A stretch of 64,000 bases of DNA, from assembly GCF_002920895.1 (NCBI RefSeq), contig NZ_PQVG01000005.1, positions 62,001 to 126,000 of the forward strand, in the 5' to 3' direction. Within the stretch, counting starts at the first letter, position 1; each line of letters begins with the position of its first letter. The notes under the pieces were generated by a model. That model saw only the letters and a program-made list of their open reading frames with translations. It was not told where the DNA came from and did no database searches. The translations under genes and the position numbers were made by a program. This DNA comes from Flavobacterium alvei. Its GTDB lineage: Bacteria > Bacteroidota > Bacteroidia > Flavobacteriales > Flavobacteriaceae. This document shows, in pieces, positions 53,177 to 62,894 of this stretch.

Positions 53177-55618
53177 TTATTTTACGAAGAAATTAATTGT
53201 ACGGCTCATTGAATCTCCATCAGCGTCTTTAACGGCAATAACAAAAGAACCGAAGCCTTTACTGCCTGCCGTAAATTGAATTTCTTTTCCTTTTAAAACG
53301 ACTTTTCCATTTTTCACTTCCGAAAAAGTATATACTGGTTTTTTCTCGTATCCTTTGAAAAAATCTACCACAATTAAACTTGTTTTTTCACTGGCATTTA
53401 CAAAATAATGAGGCTGTGCAAGCCAGTCTAAATAATTATCCAACTGTGTAAATCCGTCTTTATCGGTATCTTTATTGGCATCTGAAAAATCTCCTGCTTT
53501 TGAATTTTCGTTCAAGCCAAAAGCTCTTTCCCACCAATTTGGCAATCCATCGTGGTCGGTATCCCAATCTGTTGGGCGTGTTTCATTGGCAAAATTCGGA
53601 AATCCTCCAGCATCGGCTTCGTTGTCTATCAATCCTCCCAAACCGCTTTTGCTTCCTTTATAAGTAAATGTTCCTTTTAAAGTTTCATCCACAATTCTCT
53701 TATCGTGTTTGTCGAAAAATGGCTGATTCGCTCCCACGTCAGAAAGTACGTCTTTATAAGCAGCCTCGGCAGTTTGATTGGTTACAAAAGATTCGAAAAA
53801 TGGTTTTGGTAAAAAGACATCATAATCTGCAGTTGCCTTATTGGATAAGGTAAACTTTCTGCCTTTATCTTGATTTTTTTCATTGAAATAACCCGGCATT
53901 ACATTTCCATCAAAATAATATTGTTGTTTCCCTTTTCCAACACCTTCAATTTGGGCATTCAAAGCCACAAAAATTTTAGTTGAAACTCCCGGTTTATAAA
54001 AATTGTTGACAAAATTCACTTCGCTGGCACCGCCATCCGTGGCTCGATGTCCCCAATTGTACACCACGTTGTTGCGGATATCCACTCTTCCTCCATAAAA
54101 ACCATCACCATTCAAACCACCACCGATACTCCAGTTCCTGCCTTCATTGTGTGCCAATAAATTATGGTGAAAACTTCCCACATCACCACCAATTGTAGCC
54201 GCATAACCGTGCATTTTTCCTGCTGGATATTTGTCGTGACCCGCAATATTTAAGGCTTCAGAAATCAAAGTGCGTTGCAAGGTAATGTTGTGTGATCCTC
54301 TAGAACTAAAAGATTCATCAATCGTCCAACTGATGGAACAATGGTCAATAATACTGTGATTCGCTCCTGTCAATCCCATTCCGTCAAAAGTTGTTCCACC
54401 ACCGATTCTAACTTTCAAAAATCGGATTACTCCATCATTTCCTGTTAATCCAACAGGCGCTCTACTGATAGTGATTCCTTCGCCCGGAGCGGTTTGACCC
54501 GCAATGGTAATATAGGGTTGATTGACCACCAATCTTGAAGCTAATTTTATATTTCCAGAAACATTAAAAACAATCGTTCTTGGTCCGATAGGTTGGTCTA
54601 CGGCATCACGCAAACTGCCCTGTCCACTATCATTCAAGTTGGTCACTTCGACCACTTTTCCACCTCTTCCTCCAACGGCAAAACGACCGTAACCTTCCGC
54701 TCCTGGGAAAGCCAATTGAGCTGGTTTGAATGACCAAACCGTTCCCAATGTCACTATTCCTTTGGCATCCAATTCGTCCACACGCCAGTAATATTTTGTT
54801 CCGCTGTATAATTTTCCAAGCTCGAATTGGTTCGAGGTCAATTTTCCTTTAAATTCAGAAGATTTTTCGGTGGCATTGGCAACTGCATTTTTATCGGTTC
54901 CAAAATAGATTTGGTGCGACATAGCATCTTTAGCCGATTGCCAAGTCAATAGCATTTTATTGTCCATCACCACGTGTTCATCCGCATTTTCAGGCTTTGG
55001 CGTATGCGATTGCTTTTTCAAATTTGGAGTGTCAATTTCGAATCCGTTGATGATCATTTGTTGAATCATATCGGTTGCTTTTGCATCCAATTCGAAACGA
55101 ATCACCACGTCTTTGTTTGCCTCGGCATTAAACAAAATATAAGCCGTAGCCGTTTCAATTTTAGAATTGGAACGATTGCTTGGTGTAACGGTTTCCGCCA
55201 ATTTATCATTCACGTAAATTTTTACCGGCGCAAATGTTTTGCCTTCAATTTTATCGAAAGTGTTGTGAAAAGTCAGCAACGAGTGTTGTCCCGCTTTTAG
55301 TCCACTGATGGTTAATTCCAAATTTTCGGCTGTAGCCAAACCATCACTCGCCAATTTGCTGTAAAATGGCGCATTCATCCCCACCTTGTACCATTTCGAA
55401 TTGAAATTTCCTTTCAATTTAAAAGTCAGGTTATTAATAGCTTTCTCCGCAGCTTTTTGTTCGCTGATTGGCCAAGAACTATAATTTGTATCGTTTACTT
55501 CCTCGATTCTCCGTTGCGAAAAATCGAAATCGACTTTCACGATTTGTTTATTCTGTGCATTACCATTTGCTGCCAAAAGCATTATCAAAGCAGCAGCCCC
55601 CACTAATTTCTTTATCAT
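53177..55618 (-). CDS. Multidomain PL1-type pectate lyase with N-terminal binding and Fn3-like domains
   Basis: An 813-residue secreted lyase (MIKKLVGAAALIMLLAANGNA). Residues about 20-200 are a beta-sandwich with carbohydrate-binding character (WYKVGMNAPFYSKLASDGL, LTISGLKAGQHSLLTFHNTFD). An Fn3-like segment follows (MLLTWQSAKDAMSHQIYFGTDKNA, YYWRVDELDAKG). The PL1 helix then shows FPGAEGYGRFAVGGRGGKVVEVTNLNDSGQGSLRDAV, ITIAGQTAPGEGITISRAP, IIDHCSISWTIDESFSSRG and NVVYNWGHRATDGGASEVNFVNNFYKPG. The C-terminus has a calcium-loop segment (DWDTDHDGLPNWWERAFGLN) and a short beta domain. It is more divergent from the other two PL1 than they are from each other. It lies 6 bp after the DUF5703 gene. 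Confidence 0.9.
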   Translation of the reverse strand: MIKKLVGAAALIMLLAANGNAQNKQIVKVDFDFSQRRIEEVNDTNYSSWPISEQKAAEKAINNLTFKLKGNFNSKWYKVGMNAPFYSKLASDGLATAENLELTISGLKAGQHSLLTFHNTFDKIEGKTFAPVKIYVNDKLAETVTPSNRSNSKIETATAYILFNAEANKDVVIRFELDAKATDMIQQMIINGFEIDTPNLKKQSHTPKPENADEHVVMDNKMLLTWQSAKDAMSHQIYFGTDKNAVANATEKSSEFKGKLTSNQFELGKLYSGTKYYWRVDELDAKGIVTLGTVWSFKPAQLAFPGAEGYGRFAVGGRGGKVVEVTNLNDSGQGSLRDAVDQPIGPRTIVFNVSGNIKLASRLVVNQPYITIAGQTAPGEGITISRAPVGLTGNDGVIRFLKVRIGGGTTFDGMGLTGANHSIIDHCSISWTIDESFSSRGSHNITLQRTLISEALNIAGHDKYPAGKMHGYAATIGGDVGSFHHNLLAHNEGRNWSIGGGLNGDGFYGGRVDIRNNVVYNWGHRATDGGASEVNFVNNFYKPGVSTKIFVALNAQIEGVGKGKQQYYFDGNVMPGYFNEKNQDKGRKFTLSNKATADYDVFLPKPFFESFVTNQTAEAAYKDVLSDVGANQPFFDKHDKRIVDETLKGTFTYKGSKSGLGGLIDNEADAGGFPNFANETRPTDWDTDHDGLPNWWERAFGLNENSKAGDFSDANKDTDKDGFTQLDNYLDWLAQPHYFVNASEKTSLIVVDFFKGYEKKPVYTFSEVKNGKVVLKGKEIQFTAGSKGFGSFVIAVKDADGDSMSRTINFFVK

Positions 55619-55624
55619 TTTCTT

Positions 55625-57949
55625 CTAATTTAATTTGATTTTTTCTACTTCTGATTTGCCAATCAGATTGATTATATCTTTTTTCCGTTCTTCAGGAACA
55701 ACTTTTAAAACTTTCAATTTGCCATTTACAAGCTGCGCCTCAACAGTTGTATTTTGAGTAGCGTACAACTTGAAATGCACATTCCAGTCTTTTGGCCAAG
55801 CGGAGAAAAGGTAAATTTTCCCATTGGCTTCCTGCAAAAGCATTTCCTGCATTCCAATCATTCCTGAACCTCCCCAATTATGGTCTGGAACCCAATCGTA
55901 TCCTGGTCCCCAAAACGCTGGAAATCTTCGGTCGGAATTCGCCATTTTCAACAAATTGTATTTCGCTGCTTCATTTGTCAAACCCAAACGTGCCGCAAAA
56001 ATATTGTCCTGTTTCCAACCAATGTGACTTCGGAATTTTATCGCATCGGTATCGTATTTCCAAGTATTCAAAGCGGTTTCCAAATCAGGTTTTCCGATTC
56101 CGTAAATTCCATAAGGAAACACGGGATACAATTGTGCCGCTTCGGAATTATTAATACGTTCCCAAGTTTTGGCTGGAGCTAATGTTTTATGCCCATCAAA
56201 ATCTCTGAAATTCAAAGGTGGAATTCGAGTTTGAAACCCTTGTAAATAAGCTAAATCCTCTTTTAACAATTCTTTTTCCGACAGTAACAATAACTGTTCC
56301 GTAATTACGGTCAAAGCTGAAATGGTGCTGTTGGCGTTATTTGCCATCTTATAGGTTTCGGCTCCCGAACCTGGAAAAAGAATCAAATGTCCATCGCCAT
56401 CCAAGGCTTTTCGACCTCTTTGTTTCGCCAAATATTGGTAATGTTCATCGAAAAAACGAAGGCAACTGATGATAAACGAATGGTATTTTTGGATGTCTTC
56501 GCCATTATATTCTTTCTGTTGCAGCATCATTTTGCAAAACTCAAAAACCGTGTCCCATTCGTATTCCAGCCAGGCGTTGTATTCCATTCCCGGGTCGTAA
56601 TCGGCCGGGCGTTTCCATTCGTATTCGGCAGGATTGGGCAAGCCAAAGTTTTCCAACTGTTCCGTAAAAGCTGCTCCGCCGTGTTTCCAATAGACTTGTG
56701 AACGCAATTCTGCCGTTTTTTGGAGGCTCAAATAATAATCCAACTGCGATTTCATCATATCAAAATCACCGCTTTTCAGCATCGGAAAATAAACCAACCG
56801 TTGGTTCTGTGCAGTCATCGTTCCGCCTCCCCAATTTCTGAAATCAGGCGTAAAATTCAAATCTTTGTTGGTAAAAACGGGATCGACCGTAAACAGTCCA
56901 CCATTAAATTTGGTTGGATATTTTCCGTAGGCATTGCACCCAAGCATATAGCGGAACAATTGATAATTTTGCCCTATTTGATAAACCGAATCCCTTTCTG
57001 TTTTCGATTTTTGGGTATAAATAAAACTACGATTCCAGAAATTATTCCACCATTTTATTGTGTTTTTTTTAGCTTGATTTGCTCTATTCTTATTCAAAGA
57101 AATCAAACTTTTCAAACCGTTACTCCAAGTATTCAAATCAAATTGGCTGGTATTTAAATAAATTTCCAATGACTGTTTTTTCGAAGGGTTTATACTCGAA
57201 AGACTGAATCCTTTACAATCGGTTTCCTGATATTTTCCAAGGTAAGTTCCGTCCGGTTTTAGATTGTCCCCTTTCATAAATCCGCCGAAAGTCAAATTCG
57301 CAATCGGGTTCATCATTTGATCCTTAACCGATTCTAATTTTTGTTGTTTTACCGCAACGTCAAAAACGGTTTGTTCTCTGTTTCGGTGGTAAAATTTAAT
57401 TCCGTTATTTTCAAAAGAAATAGAATCCTTAAAAGTTACAATATCTCCCTGTGGAGCCCATTTATAGGAATTCGCATTATTGGCTTTTCCTTTGGAATCG
57501 CGGTTTTTGTAACGCCAACTTTCGTAAGAAGCCGTCATTTTCAGCGGATTTTCACTTTCTAAATCCAAATGGATTATCGGCTTGAAAACATCGACCCAAA
57601 GTTTGATTTTAACATCATTTTGTCCAATCAAAATACAACCATCTTTGAGTTTCAGTTCTTGACGAAAACCTTCTTCTCCGGTAAATGGATTAGGCGACAA
57701 GCTAACTTTTACGCGACCTAATTTCAGCAACGTATTATGTTCGTCAAAAGTTCCGCTTCGCGAAAAATAGAAGTATAAATCCCCTTTTTCTACCCAAACA
57801 TTCAAGCCAATATCGCCACCTCCCAAAGGCATCGACTCGGAGGAATTGGCGCTTTGGGTTGTCCATATTTGGTTGTAATTATCAAGCACGGGAATTTGCG
57901 CTTTGACTAAAAGCGTAGTGAAGAGAAGTATGTATTTTATGTATTTCAA
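55625..57949 (-). CDS. DUF5703-type putative six-hairpin glycoside hydrolase
   Basis: A 774-residue secreted protein with a short signal peptide (MKYIKYILLFTTLLVKA). The N-terminal beta domain (SESMPLGGGDIGLNVWVEKGDLYFYFSRSGTFDEHNTLLKLGRVKV) corresponds to DUF5703 and recalls the GH95/GH65-like N-terminal sandwich. The C-terminal two-thirds is helix-rich and barrel-like (NYQLFRYMLGCNAYGKYPTKFNGGLFTVDP, LENFGLPNPAEYEWKRPADYDPGMEYNAWLEYEWDTVFEFC, GIGKPDLETALNTWKYD, GWKQDNIFAARLGLTNEAAKYNLLKM). This suggests an inverting (alpha/alpha)6 exo-glycosidase with unassigned substrate. Acidic candidates are in EYEWDTVFEF. It is 6 bp upstream of the PL1 gene. Confidence 0.75.
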   Translation of the reverse strand: MKYIKYILLFTTLLVKAQIPVLDNYNQIWTTQSANSSESMPLGGGDIGLNVWVEKGDLYFYFSRSGTFDEHNTLLKLGRVKVSLSPNPFTGEEGFRQELKLKDGCILIGQNDVKIKLWVDVFKPIIHLDLESENPLKMTASYESWRYKNRDSKGKANNANSYKWAPQGDIVTFKDSISFENNGIKFYHRNREQTVFDVAVKQQKLESVKDQMMNPIANLTFGGFMKGDNLKPDGTYLGKYQETDCKGFSLSSINPSKKQSLEIYLNTSQFDLNTWSNGLKSLISLNKNRANQAKKNTIKWWNNFWNRSFIYTQKSKTERDSVYQIGQNYQLFRYMLGCNAYGKYPTKFNGGLFTVDPVFTNKDLNFTPDFRNWGGGTMTAQNQRLVYFPMLKSGDFDMMKSQLDYYLSLQKTAELRSQVYWKHGGAAFTEQLENFGLPNPAEYEWKRPADYDPGMEYNAWLEYEWDTVFEFCKMMLQQKEYNGEDIQKYHSFIISCLRFFDEHYQYLAKQRGRKALDGDGHLILFPGSGAETYKMANNANSTISALTVITEQLLLLSEKELLKEDLAYLQGFQTRIPPLNFRDFDGHKTLAPAKTWERINNSEAAQLYPVFPYGIYGIGKPDLETALNTWKYDTDAIKFRSHIGWKQDNIFAARLGLTNEAAKYNLLKMANSDRRFPAFWGPGYDWVPDHNWGGSGMIGMQEMLLQEANGKIYLFSAWPKDWNVHFKLYATQNTTVEAQLVNGKLKVLKVVPEERKKDIINLIGKSEVEKIKLN

Positions 57950-57980
57950 TTTCCTTTGTTTTTTTGTGTTTTTGTGTTTT

Positions 57981-58007
57981 TGTCATTCCGAGGAACGAGG
58001 AATGACA
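57981..58007. repeat. Short hairpin repeat TGTCATTCC...GGAATGACA
   Basis: A 9-bp perfect stem with a 9-nt loop (GAGGAACGA) in the 106-bp gap before DUF5703. The motif resembles REP-like sequences common in Bacteroidota. Directly beside it (58024-58050) TAACTCATAAC occurs twice in tandem. No promoter is evident. Confidence 0.75.
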
Positions 58008-58055
58008 AACTAAACGAAAACTCCTAACTCATAACCCTTAACTCATAACTGCAAA

Positions 58056-59489
58056 CTACCACTCATCTGTCCTAAACGAGGACATCGGCAATCCGCCATT
58101 ACTGAATAATTCCGCTTTTGCAAAATCTTTGAACAAATAGCGAACGGCAACGGGTTTCTCCACTTTATCCGAAGTCAAAACCACCGATTTTCTACGAACT
58201 TCAGCTTTGGCAGGATAAAAAACCTTGTCTTCTCCCGCGATTTCAAAACCGTTCACCTCTTTTCCGTAAGACGTAATCCCATTTGGGACATCGTCAAAAG
58301 AAACCGTAACCGAATTGTCTTTTATTTCCATTGCCTTATATTTCGGGCTTTCAAACTCGAAGCCTTCGATTCCGTAGGTTTTTGCCAAAGCCTGAAAAGC
58401 CAAACGGTTTCCGCCTTTTTCCTTGTCGGTTGGGTGAATGTTGTTTTCTTCTCCAACATCCATCAAAACCGCCATTCCTGAATTCGGAATTACTTCCGAA
58501 GCCTTCAATTGTGCTTCTCTCAAATAAGCCGAATTGTATTTCTCTAAATTGTCTTTTGGATGAAATTGGGCATAATTAAATGGAGCGATTTGCGCATAGT
58601 AAAACGGGAAATCGCCTTGTTTCCACAAGCCTCTCCAACTGCTGACCATCTTTTTCATCAAAGGGGTATATTCCGAAGCTCGTTCGTAATTCGATTCGCC
58701 TTGATACCAAATACAACCTTTGATTCCGTAACCAATCACTGGCGAAAGCATTCCGTTGAACAAAGTCGTCGGAACTCGATTGGGGTCTTTTGCCAAATCT
58801 TCTTTTTTGGTCGGAATCTTGGCGCTTGCAAAATCTTTCAGCATTTCCTGATTCATCCAGGCTTCCATACTCGAACCGCCGTACGAAACGTGAATCAGTC
58901 CCACCGGAACTTGTAAAACTTCCTGCAAAAGCGAACCAAAATACCAAGCCGTGGCACTGAAATTAGCCGTAGACTTAGGTGAAGCTGTTTCCCATTTGCC
59001 TTCAAAATTATCCAAAGGTTCCAAAACTGTAGCTCTTGGAATCGTGATAAAATGAATGTTTTTATTGGTTGACCTGACAATTATTTCGTTGCCATTTCTA
59101 ACGGATTGTCCCGGAAAACCTTTCAATGGCATTTCCATATTCGACTGACCCGAACACAACCAAACTTCACCAATCAAAACGTTTTTAACGACTACTTTTT
59201 CGCTTCCTTCCGAAACTTCAATCGTAAATGGCCCACCAAAAGAGGGTGTCTGCAATTCTGTTTTCCATTTTCCAGAATTATCTGCTTTTACTTTGTAGAT
59301 TTTTGCGTTCCAAGATGTTTTTATCGTAACATTTGCATTGGTTGAAGCCCAACCCCAGATTGGTGCATTCGACTTTTGCTGCAACATCATATTGTCCGAA
59401 AACAAAGCCGGCAATTTGATTTTTGCGTTGATTTGAAAGCTTGTTAAAAGCAATACAATGGCAATAATATGATTTCTAAATTTATTCAT
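58056..59489 (-). CDS. SGNH/SASA-type acetylesterase (sialate O-acetylesterase-like)
   Basis: A 477-residue secreted esterase (MNKFRNHIIAIVLLLTSFQINA). It has an N-terminal beta domain (LPALFSDNMMLQQKSNAPIWGWAS), then the SGNH fold: nucleophile Ser in WLCSGQSNMEMPLKG (about 115), block SYGGSSMEAWM, block CIWYQGESNYERASEY, and catalytic His in NIHPTDKEKGG (about 352). Relatives are called sialate O-acetylesterase, but in PULs they deacetylate plant polysaccharides; pectin or rhamnogalacturonan acetyl groups are the likely target. Its start codon overlaps the end of the GH106 gene by 8 bp, so the pair is translationally coupled. Confidence 0.93.
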   Translation of the reverse strand: MNKFRNHIIAIVLLLTSFQINAKIKLPALFSDNMMLQQKSNAPIWGWASTNANVTIKTSWNAKIYKVKADNSGKWKTELQTPSFGGPFTIEVSEGSEKVVVKNVLIGEVWLCSGQSNMEMPLKGFPGQSVRNGNEIIVRSTNKNIHFITIPRATVLEPLDNFEGKWETASPKSTANFSATAWYFGSLLQEVLQVPVGLIHVSYGGSSMEAWMNQEMLKDFASAKIPTKKEDLAKDPNRVPTTLFNGMLSPVIGYGIKGCIWYQGESNYERASEYTPLMKKMVSSWRGLWKQGDFPFYYAQIAPFNYAQFHPKDNLEKYNSAYLREAQLKASEVIPNSGMAVLMDVGEENNIHPTDKEKGGNRLAFQALAKTYGIEGFEFESPKYKAMEIKDNSVTVSFDDVPNGITSYGKEVNGFEIAGEDKVFYPAKAEVRRKSVVLTSDKVEKPVAVRYLFKDFAKAELFSNGGLPMSSFRTDEW

Positions 59490-62400
59490 TTCTTTTACTT
59501 TTTTCTTTTACAATCGTTACTGGCCCCAACAAACCTGCTTTCAGCAATGAATTTCCTTCCAATCTAAAAGGAGCCGTTGTCCAGGTTAATCTTTCTTCTT
59601 TGGGCAATTTTTGATCGCCAATTAATCGGTTTGCCCAAGTATTGGTAATCTTTATAATAATGGTGTTTTTACCTTTTTTCAATGCATTTGAAACATCCAC
59701 TTTATAAGGAAAAGTCCAAAGTGTTCCGCAATCTTTTCCGTTGATGCTTACCTCGGCAATATTAGCAATAGTGCCCAAATCCAACCAAATTTTGTCTGTG
59801 GATTTTTCTTTCCAAACCACTTCTTTTTGATAAGTTGCCGTTCCCGAATAATATTTGATTTTATCATTTTCAGAAGTGCTCCAATCGAAAAGCTGGTTAA
59901 TTTTTATTGGTTTTTCAGGTCCGTGAAAAGCGGAATCAAATTGCAATTCCCAGTTTTCATCCAAGGTTTGAACGGTTTCGAAAGTTGTAGTTTTAATTTC
60001 GCTAGTTGTCGCTTTATCTTTAAAAATCACAAAACCGGATTCATTTGCTTCTAAATTTATCGAAACAATTGTTCTTCCATTTTCGATTTTCCAATTGGCC
60101 AATGTTGTCGTTTTATCAGTTACAGGATTGTACCAAACCGGAATTTTTCCAATTACACGAAACGAAGCTTCAAAAAATCGTTTCCCCTCTTTTTGGTTGG
60201 AAAGAAAGTAAACATCTTCTGTTTCCGATTTACGGTGTGTCCAAGCGATAGTTTCGGATTCGGTTCTGTTTAATTTTGGAAAATAAACATCTTGTTGAAT
60301 CCCGATTTCATTAAAATCATTTCCCAAATAAGGCAACTTAATAATCGTTCCTTTTCCGATTTTCCAAGATGTTGCATTCGATTTGTTGTTCCAAATTTCA
60401 TCAATGGTATTTTGCCATTTTTTTTGATCAACTTCTGATTGAATTCCCGGTTGCAGATTCGGTTTTTCGTCAATAAAAACAGTTGCTCCGTCTTTTACCA
60501 ACTCCAATATTTTTTGGGCTACAGCCAAAGAAATCATTTTGTTCGGCGCCATTTTATGACTCCCCGGAAACAGTAAAGCTCCATATTGAATACTCTCGCT
60601 GAAAACTACTTTTCCGTTTACGACTTTCGCATTATTCAATAAAACATCGGCATTGAACGAATCATATTGGTAACCGTTCATCGCGTTTACCCATTGCGAC
60701 AAATCTGTTGAATTTTTAGTCGAAGTCACTTCTTTGGGCATTTTAATGCTTGGCTGACCTTCGTTTTTCAATCGAATGGCTTCACTTTCCAATCTTTCCT
60801 TTCCAAAAACATTCGGAATAAACGGCACCAATCGATCCGGAAGCACCGAACGCGACGGAAAATCTTCGCCAATAAAAACCGCCAAATCAATTACCGGTTT
60901 CCCTTTTTGCAACTGAAATTGCACTCTTTGACAATAATCCACCCAGGCTTTTCCGGGTTTCCACCAAGTTTGGTCTCTTTGAAAATAACAACCCACGCCA
61001 TCCAATGTCATTCCCGGTTTTCTGTCCGTCCACGGATTGTGCACAAAAACGTGGTAAAAAAATCGGTTGATTCCGATGGCATAATTTCGGTCTGCCAAAG
61101 TTTTTAAATTTCCCGGATGTTCATCCCAATCCATTTTCAATTCGGTAAAAGCTTCAGTTTGAATAATGTCTTTTCCATAAATATGCCCGCCCGAAATCGC
61201 ATCAAGCATATCGTTTGGTTTGTCGTGGGTTGGACTTTTTAACCAAAATTCACCACTTGGATAATCGATGTGTTTAAAATGCAACAATCCGTCGCTCATC
61301 ATTGTTGGTGCCACATTTTCGGAACTGAATTTTACGTTGGCTTTTTGGGCGATATCGGCCAATGTTCCAAAAAAATTGTCGGCTACTAATTCGGCAATGG
61401 TTTTTCGAACATCGTACAAAACCTTTTCAGAAGTTTCGGCGCTTTCGATTGGAATCCCCGCCATAACTGGCAAATAATCTACCAAATCATAACCTCTTCT
61501 TTTTTTGAATTCGGCTTGAAAAACAGGCGACCAGTTTTGGCTGCCGCATTCCCAACTGTCGATATGCAATATTTTGACCACTTTGGATGCCAATTCTGGT
61601 CCCGCAATTCGGAGCATTTCGCCAAACCAATGATCCAGTTGAAAACGAACCGCTTCGGGATTAAACTTGTCCACTTCCAATCCTCTTGCCGCTCCAGCGG
61701 TGGCATTTTCGTGCCCTGTGGAAGTGTATCCCATTCGAACAATCTTCCATTTTCCTTTTGGCGAAAGCCAAGAAAGAGTTCCGTTTGCATCGACAAATTT
61801 CGAAATATTGATGATTCCCGATTTGGGAACGCAGTCGGAATTCGGAATTTGGGCTTCCGTGGTTTGTGGACTCAAACGCCAAACAGCACCTGATTTTCCT
61901 TGGTAATTGTCAACCAGCGGTTCATTCGACAAATAAATTTTGGCAACTTTCAATCCTTGGTTCCATTTGGCTGGATCTAAATCTTCCGCGCCCGGTTCGG
62001 TACCTTCGGGATTGTAAACAAACCGGAAATATTTGGCTTTTGTCGGAACGATGCTGTGGGTATAAAATGCATCATCATCTTGCCAGCCGTGGCGCGGCGT
62101 TGTCAATCGACCCAAGCTTTTAAAATTAACGCCATCATCACTAACCTCAACTATTAAACGATGTGCTTGAAAGTTGTTTCCCTTGGTTTCTATTTGAATG
62201 GATTTACATAAAAATGGTTGGTCAAATTCATATTGAATCCATCCTTTTTCCTTTAACCTAAATTGATCGTCCTTATTGGAATCGCTTAAAAAGGAAGCGT
62301 CAAAATCTGCCAATGTAGAAGTAATTTTGGGACGATTTTGATTTGACGTGATATAACTTTCCTTTACCGGAATAGCAAACACAGCGATATCTTGATAATA

Positions 62401-62889
62401 GTCTTTATAATAATTTGGAACCGCTAATTTCGTTTGAATCTTGGCTCCACCATTCACGAAAGTGTCTGCCCAAACGACTTTTTGCATCGACTTTTCGGGT
62501 GTTATCCAAGGACCTCCAGCAACTGCAAAACCGTCGGCGGGATGGAACGCAATTTTTACGCCCAATCGGTCTGCTTCGGTCAATGCCCAGTATACCAAAT
62601 TCCAGAATTCCGGGCTTAATTGCAATACTGGTGGATCCATCAACGGTGGATTTGCCGGGCCTTTAATCGTCATCAAATAAGCACCTCCAATTCCGGCCTG
62701 TTGCATCGCTTCCAAATCAGCCGTTATTCCTTCTTTTGAATAAGCACTTTGCATCCAATACCAATACACCCAAGGTCTTGAGGATTCTAGTGTCGGTTGA
62801 AACAAGCTGTTTTCTTTTTTAGGATTTTCCTGTGCTGAAACCAATCCCGCAAGAAGTAAAATAAAAAAGAAGTGTTTTTTATTGAACAT
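59482..62889 (-). CDS. GH106 alpha-L-rhamnosidase
   Basis: An 1135-residue secreted enzyme (MFNKKHFFFILLLAGLVSA), the usual length for Bacteroidota GH106. N-terminal TIM-barrel marks are SRPWVYWYWMQSAYSKEGITADLEAMQQAGIGGAYLM, KIAFHPADGFAVAGGPWITPE, LHIDSWECGSQNWSP (Glu about 446) and IQTEAFTELKMDWDEHP (Glu about 579), the expected region of the acid and base. The C-terminal sugar-binding domain has KIWLDLGTIANIAEVSINGKDCGTLWTFPY. GH106 enzymes remove alpha-1,2-linked L-rhamnose in rhamnogalacturonan II and I. It lies 5 bp after the GH2 gene and overlaps the SGNH esterase gene. Confidence 0.96.
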   Translation of the reverse strand: MFNKKHFFFILLLAGLVSAQENPKKENSLFQPTLESSRPWVYWYWMQSAYSKEGITADLEAMQQAGIGGAYLMTIKGPANPPLMDPPVLQLSPEFWNLVYWALTEADRLGVKIAFHPADGFAVAGGPWITPEKSMQKVVWADTFVNGGAKIQTKLAVPNYYKDYYQDIAVFAIPVKESYITSNQNRPKITSTLADFDASFLSDSNKDDQFRLKEKGWIQYEFDQPFLCKSIQIETKGNNFQAHRLIVEVSDDGVNFKSLGRLTTPRHGWQDDDAFYTHSIVPTKAKYFRFVYNPEGTEPGAEDLDPAKWNQGLKVAKIYLSNEPLVDNYQGKSGAVWRLSPQTTEAQIPNSDCVPKSGIINISKFVDANGTLSWLSPKGKWKIVRMGYTSTGHENATAGAARGLEVDKFNPEAVRFQLDHWFGEMLRIAGPELASKVVKILHIDSWECGSQNWSPVFQAEFKKRRGYDLVDYLPVMAGIPIESAETSEKVLYDVRKTIAELVADNFFGTLADIAQKANVKFSSENVAPTMMSDGLLHFKHIDYPSGEFWLKSPTHDKPNDMLDAISGGHIYGKDIIQTEAFTELKMDWDEHPGNLKTLADRNYAIGINRFFYHVFVHNPWTDRKPGMTLDGVGCYFQRDQTWWKPGKAWVDYCQRVQFQLQKGKPVIDLAVFIGEDFPSRSVLPDRLVPFIPNVFGKERLESEAIRLKNEGQPSIKMPKEVTSTKNSTDLSQWVNAMNGYQYDSFNADVLLNNAKVVNGKVVFSESIQYGALLFPGSHKMAPNKMISLAVAQKILELVKDGATVFIDEKPNLQPGIQSEVDQKKWQNTIDEIWNNKSNATSWKIGKGTIIKLPYLGNDFNEIGIQQDVYFPKLNRTESETIAWTHRKSETEDVYFLSNQKEGKRFFEASFRVIGKIPVWYNPVTDKTTTLANWKIENGRTIVSINLEANESGFVIFKDKATTSEIKTTTFETVQTLDENWELQFDSAFHGPEKPIKINQLFDWSTSENDKIKYYSGTATYQKEVVWKEKSTDKIWLDLGTIANIAEVSINGKDCGTLWTFPYKVDVSNALKKGKNTIIIKITNTWANRLIGDQKLPKEERLTWTTAPFRLEGNSLLKAGLLGPVTIVKEKSKRNE

Positions 62890-62894
62890 TGGAA

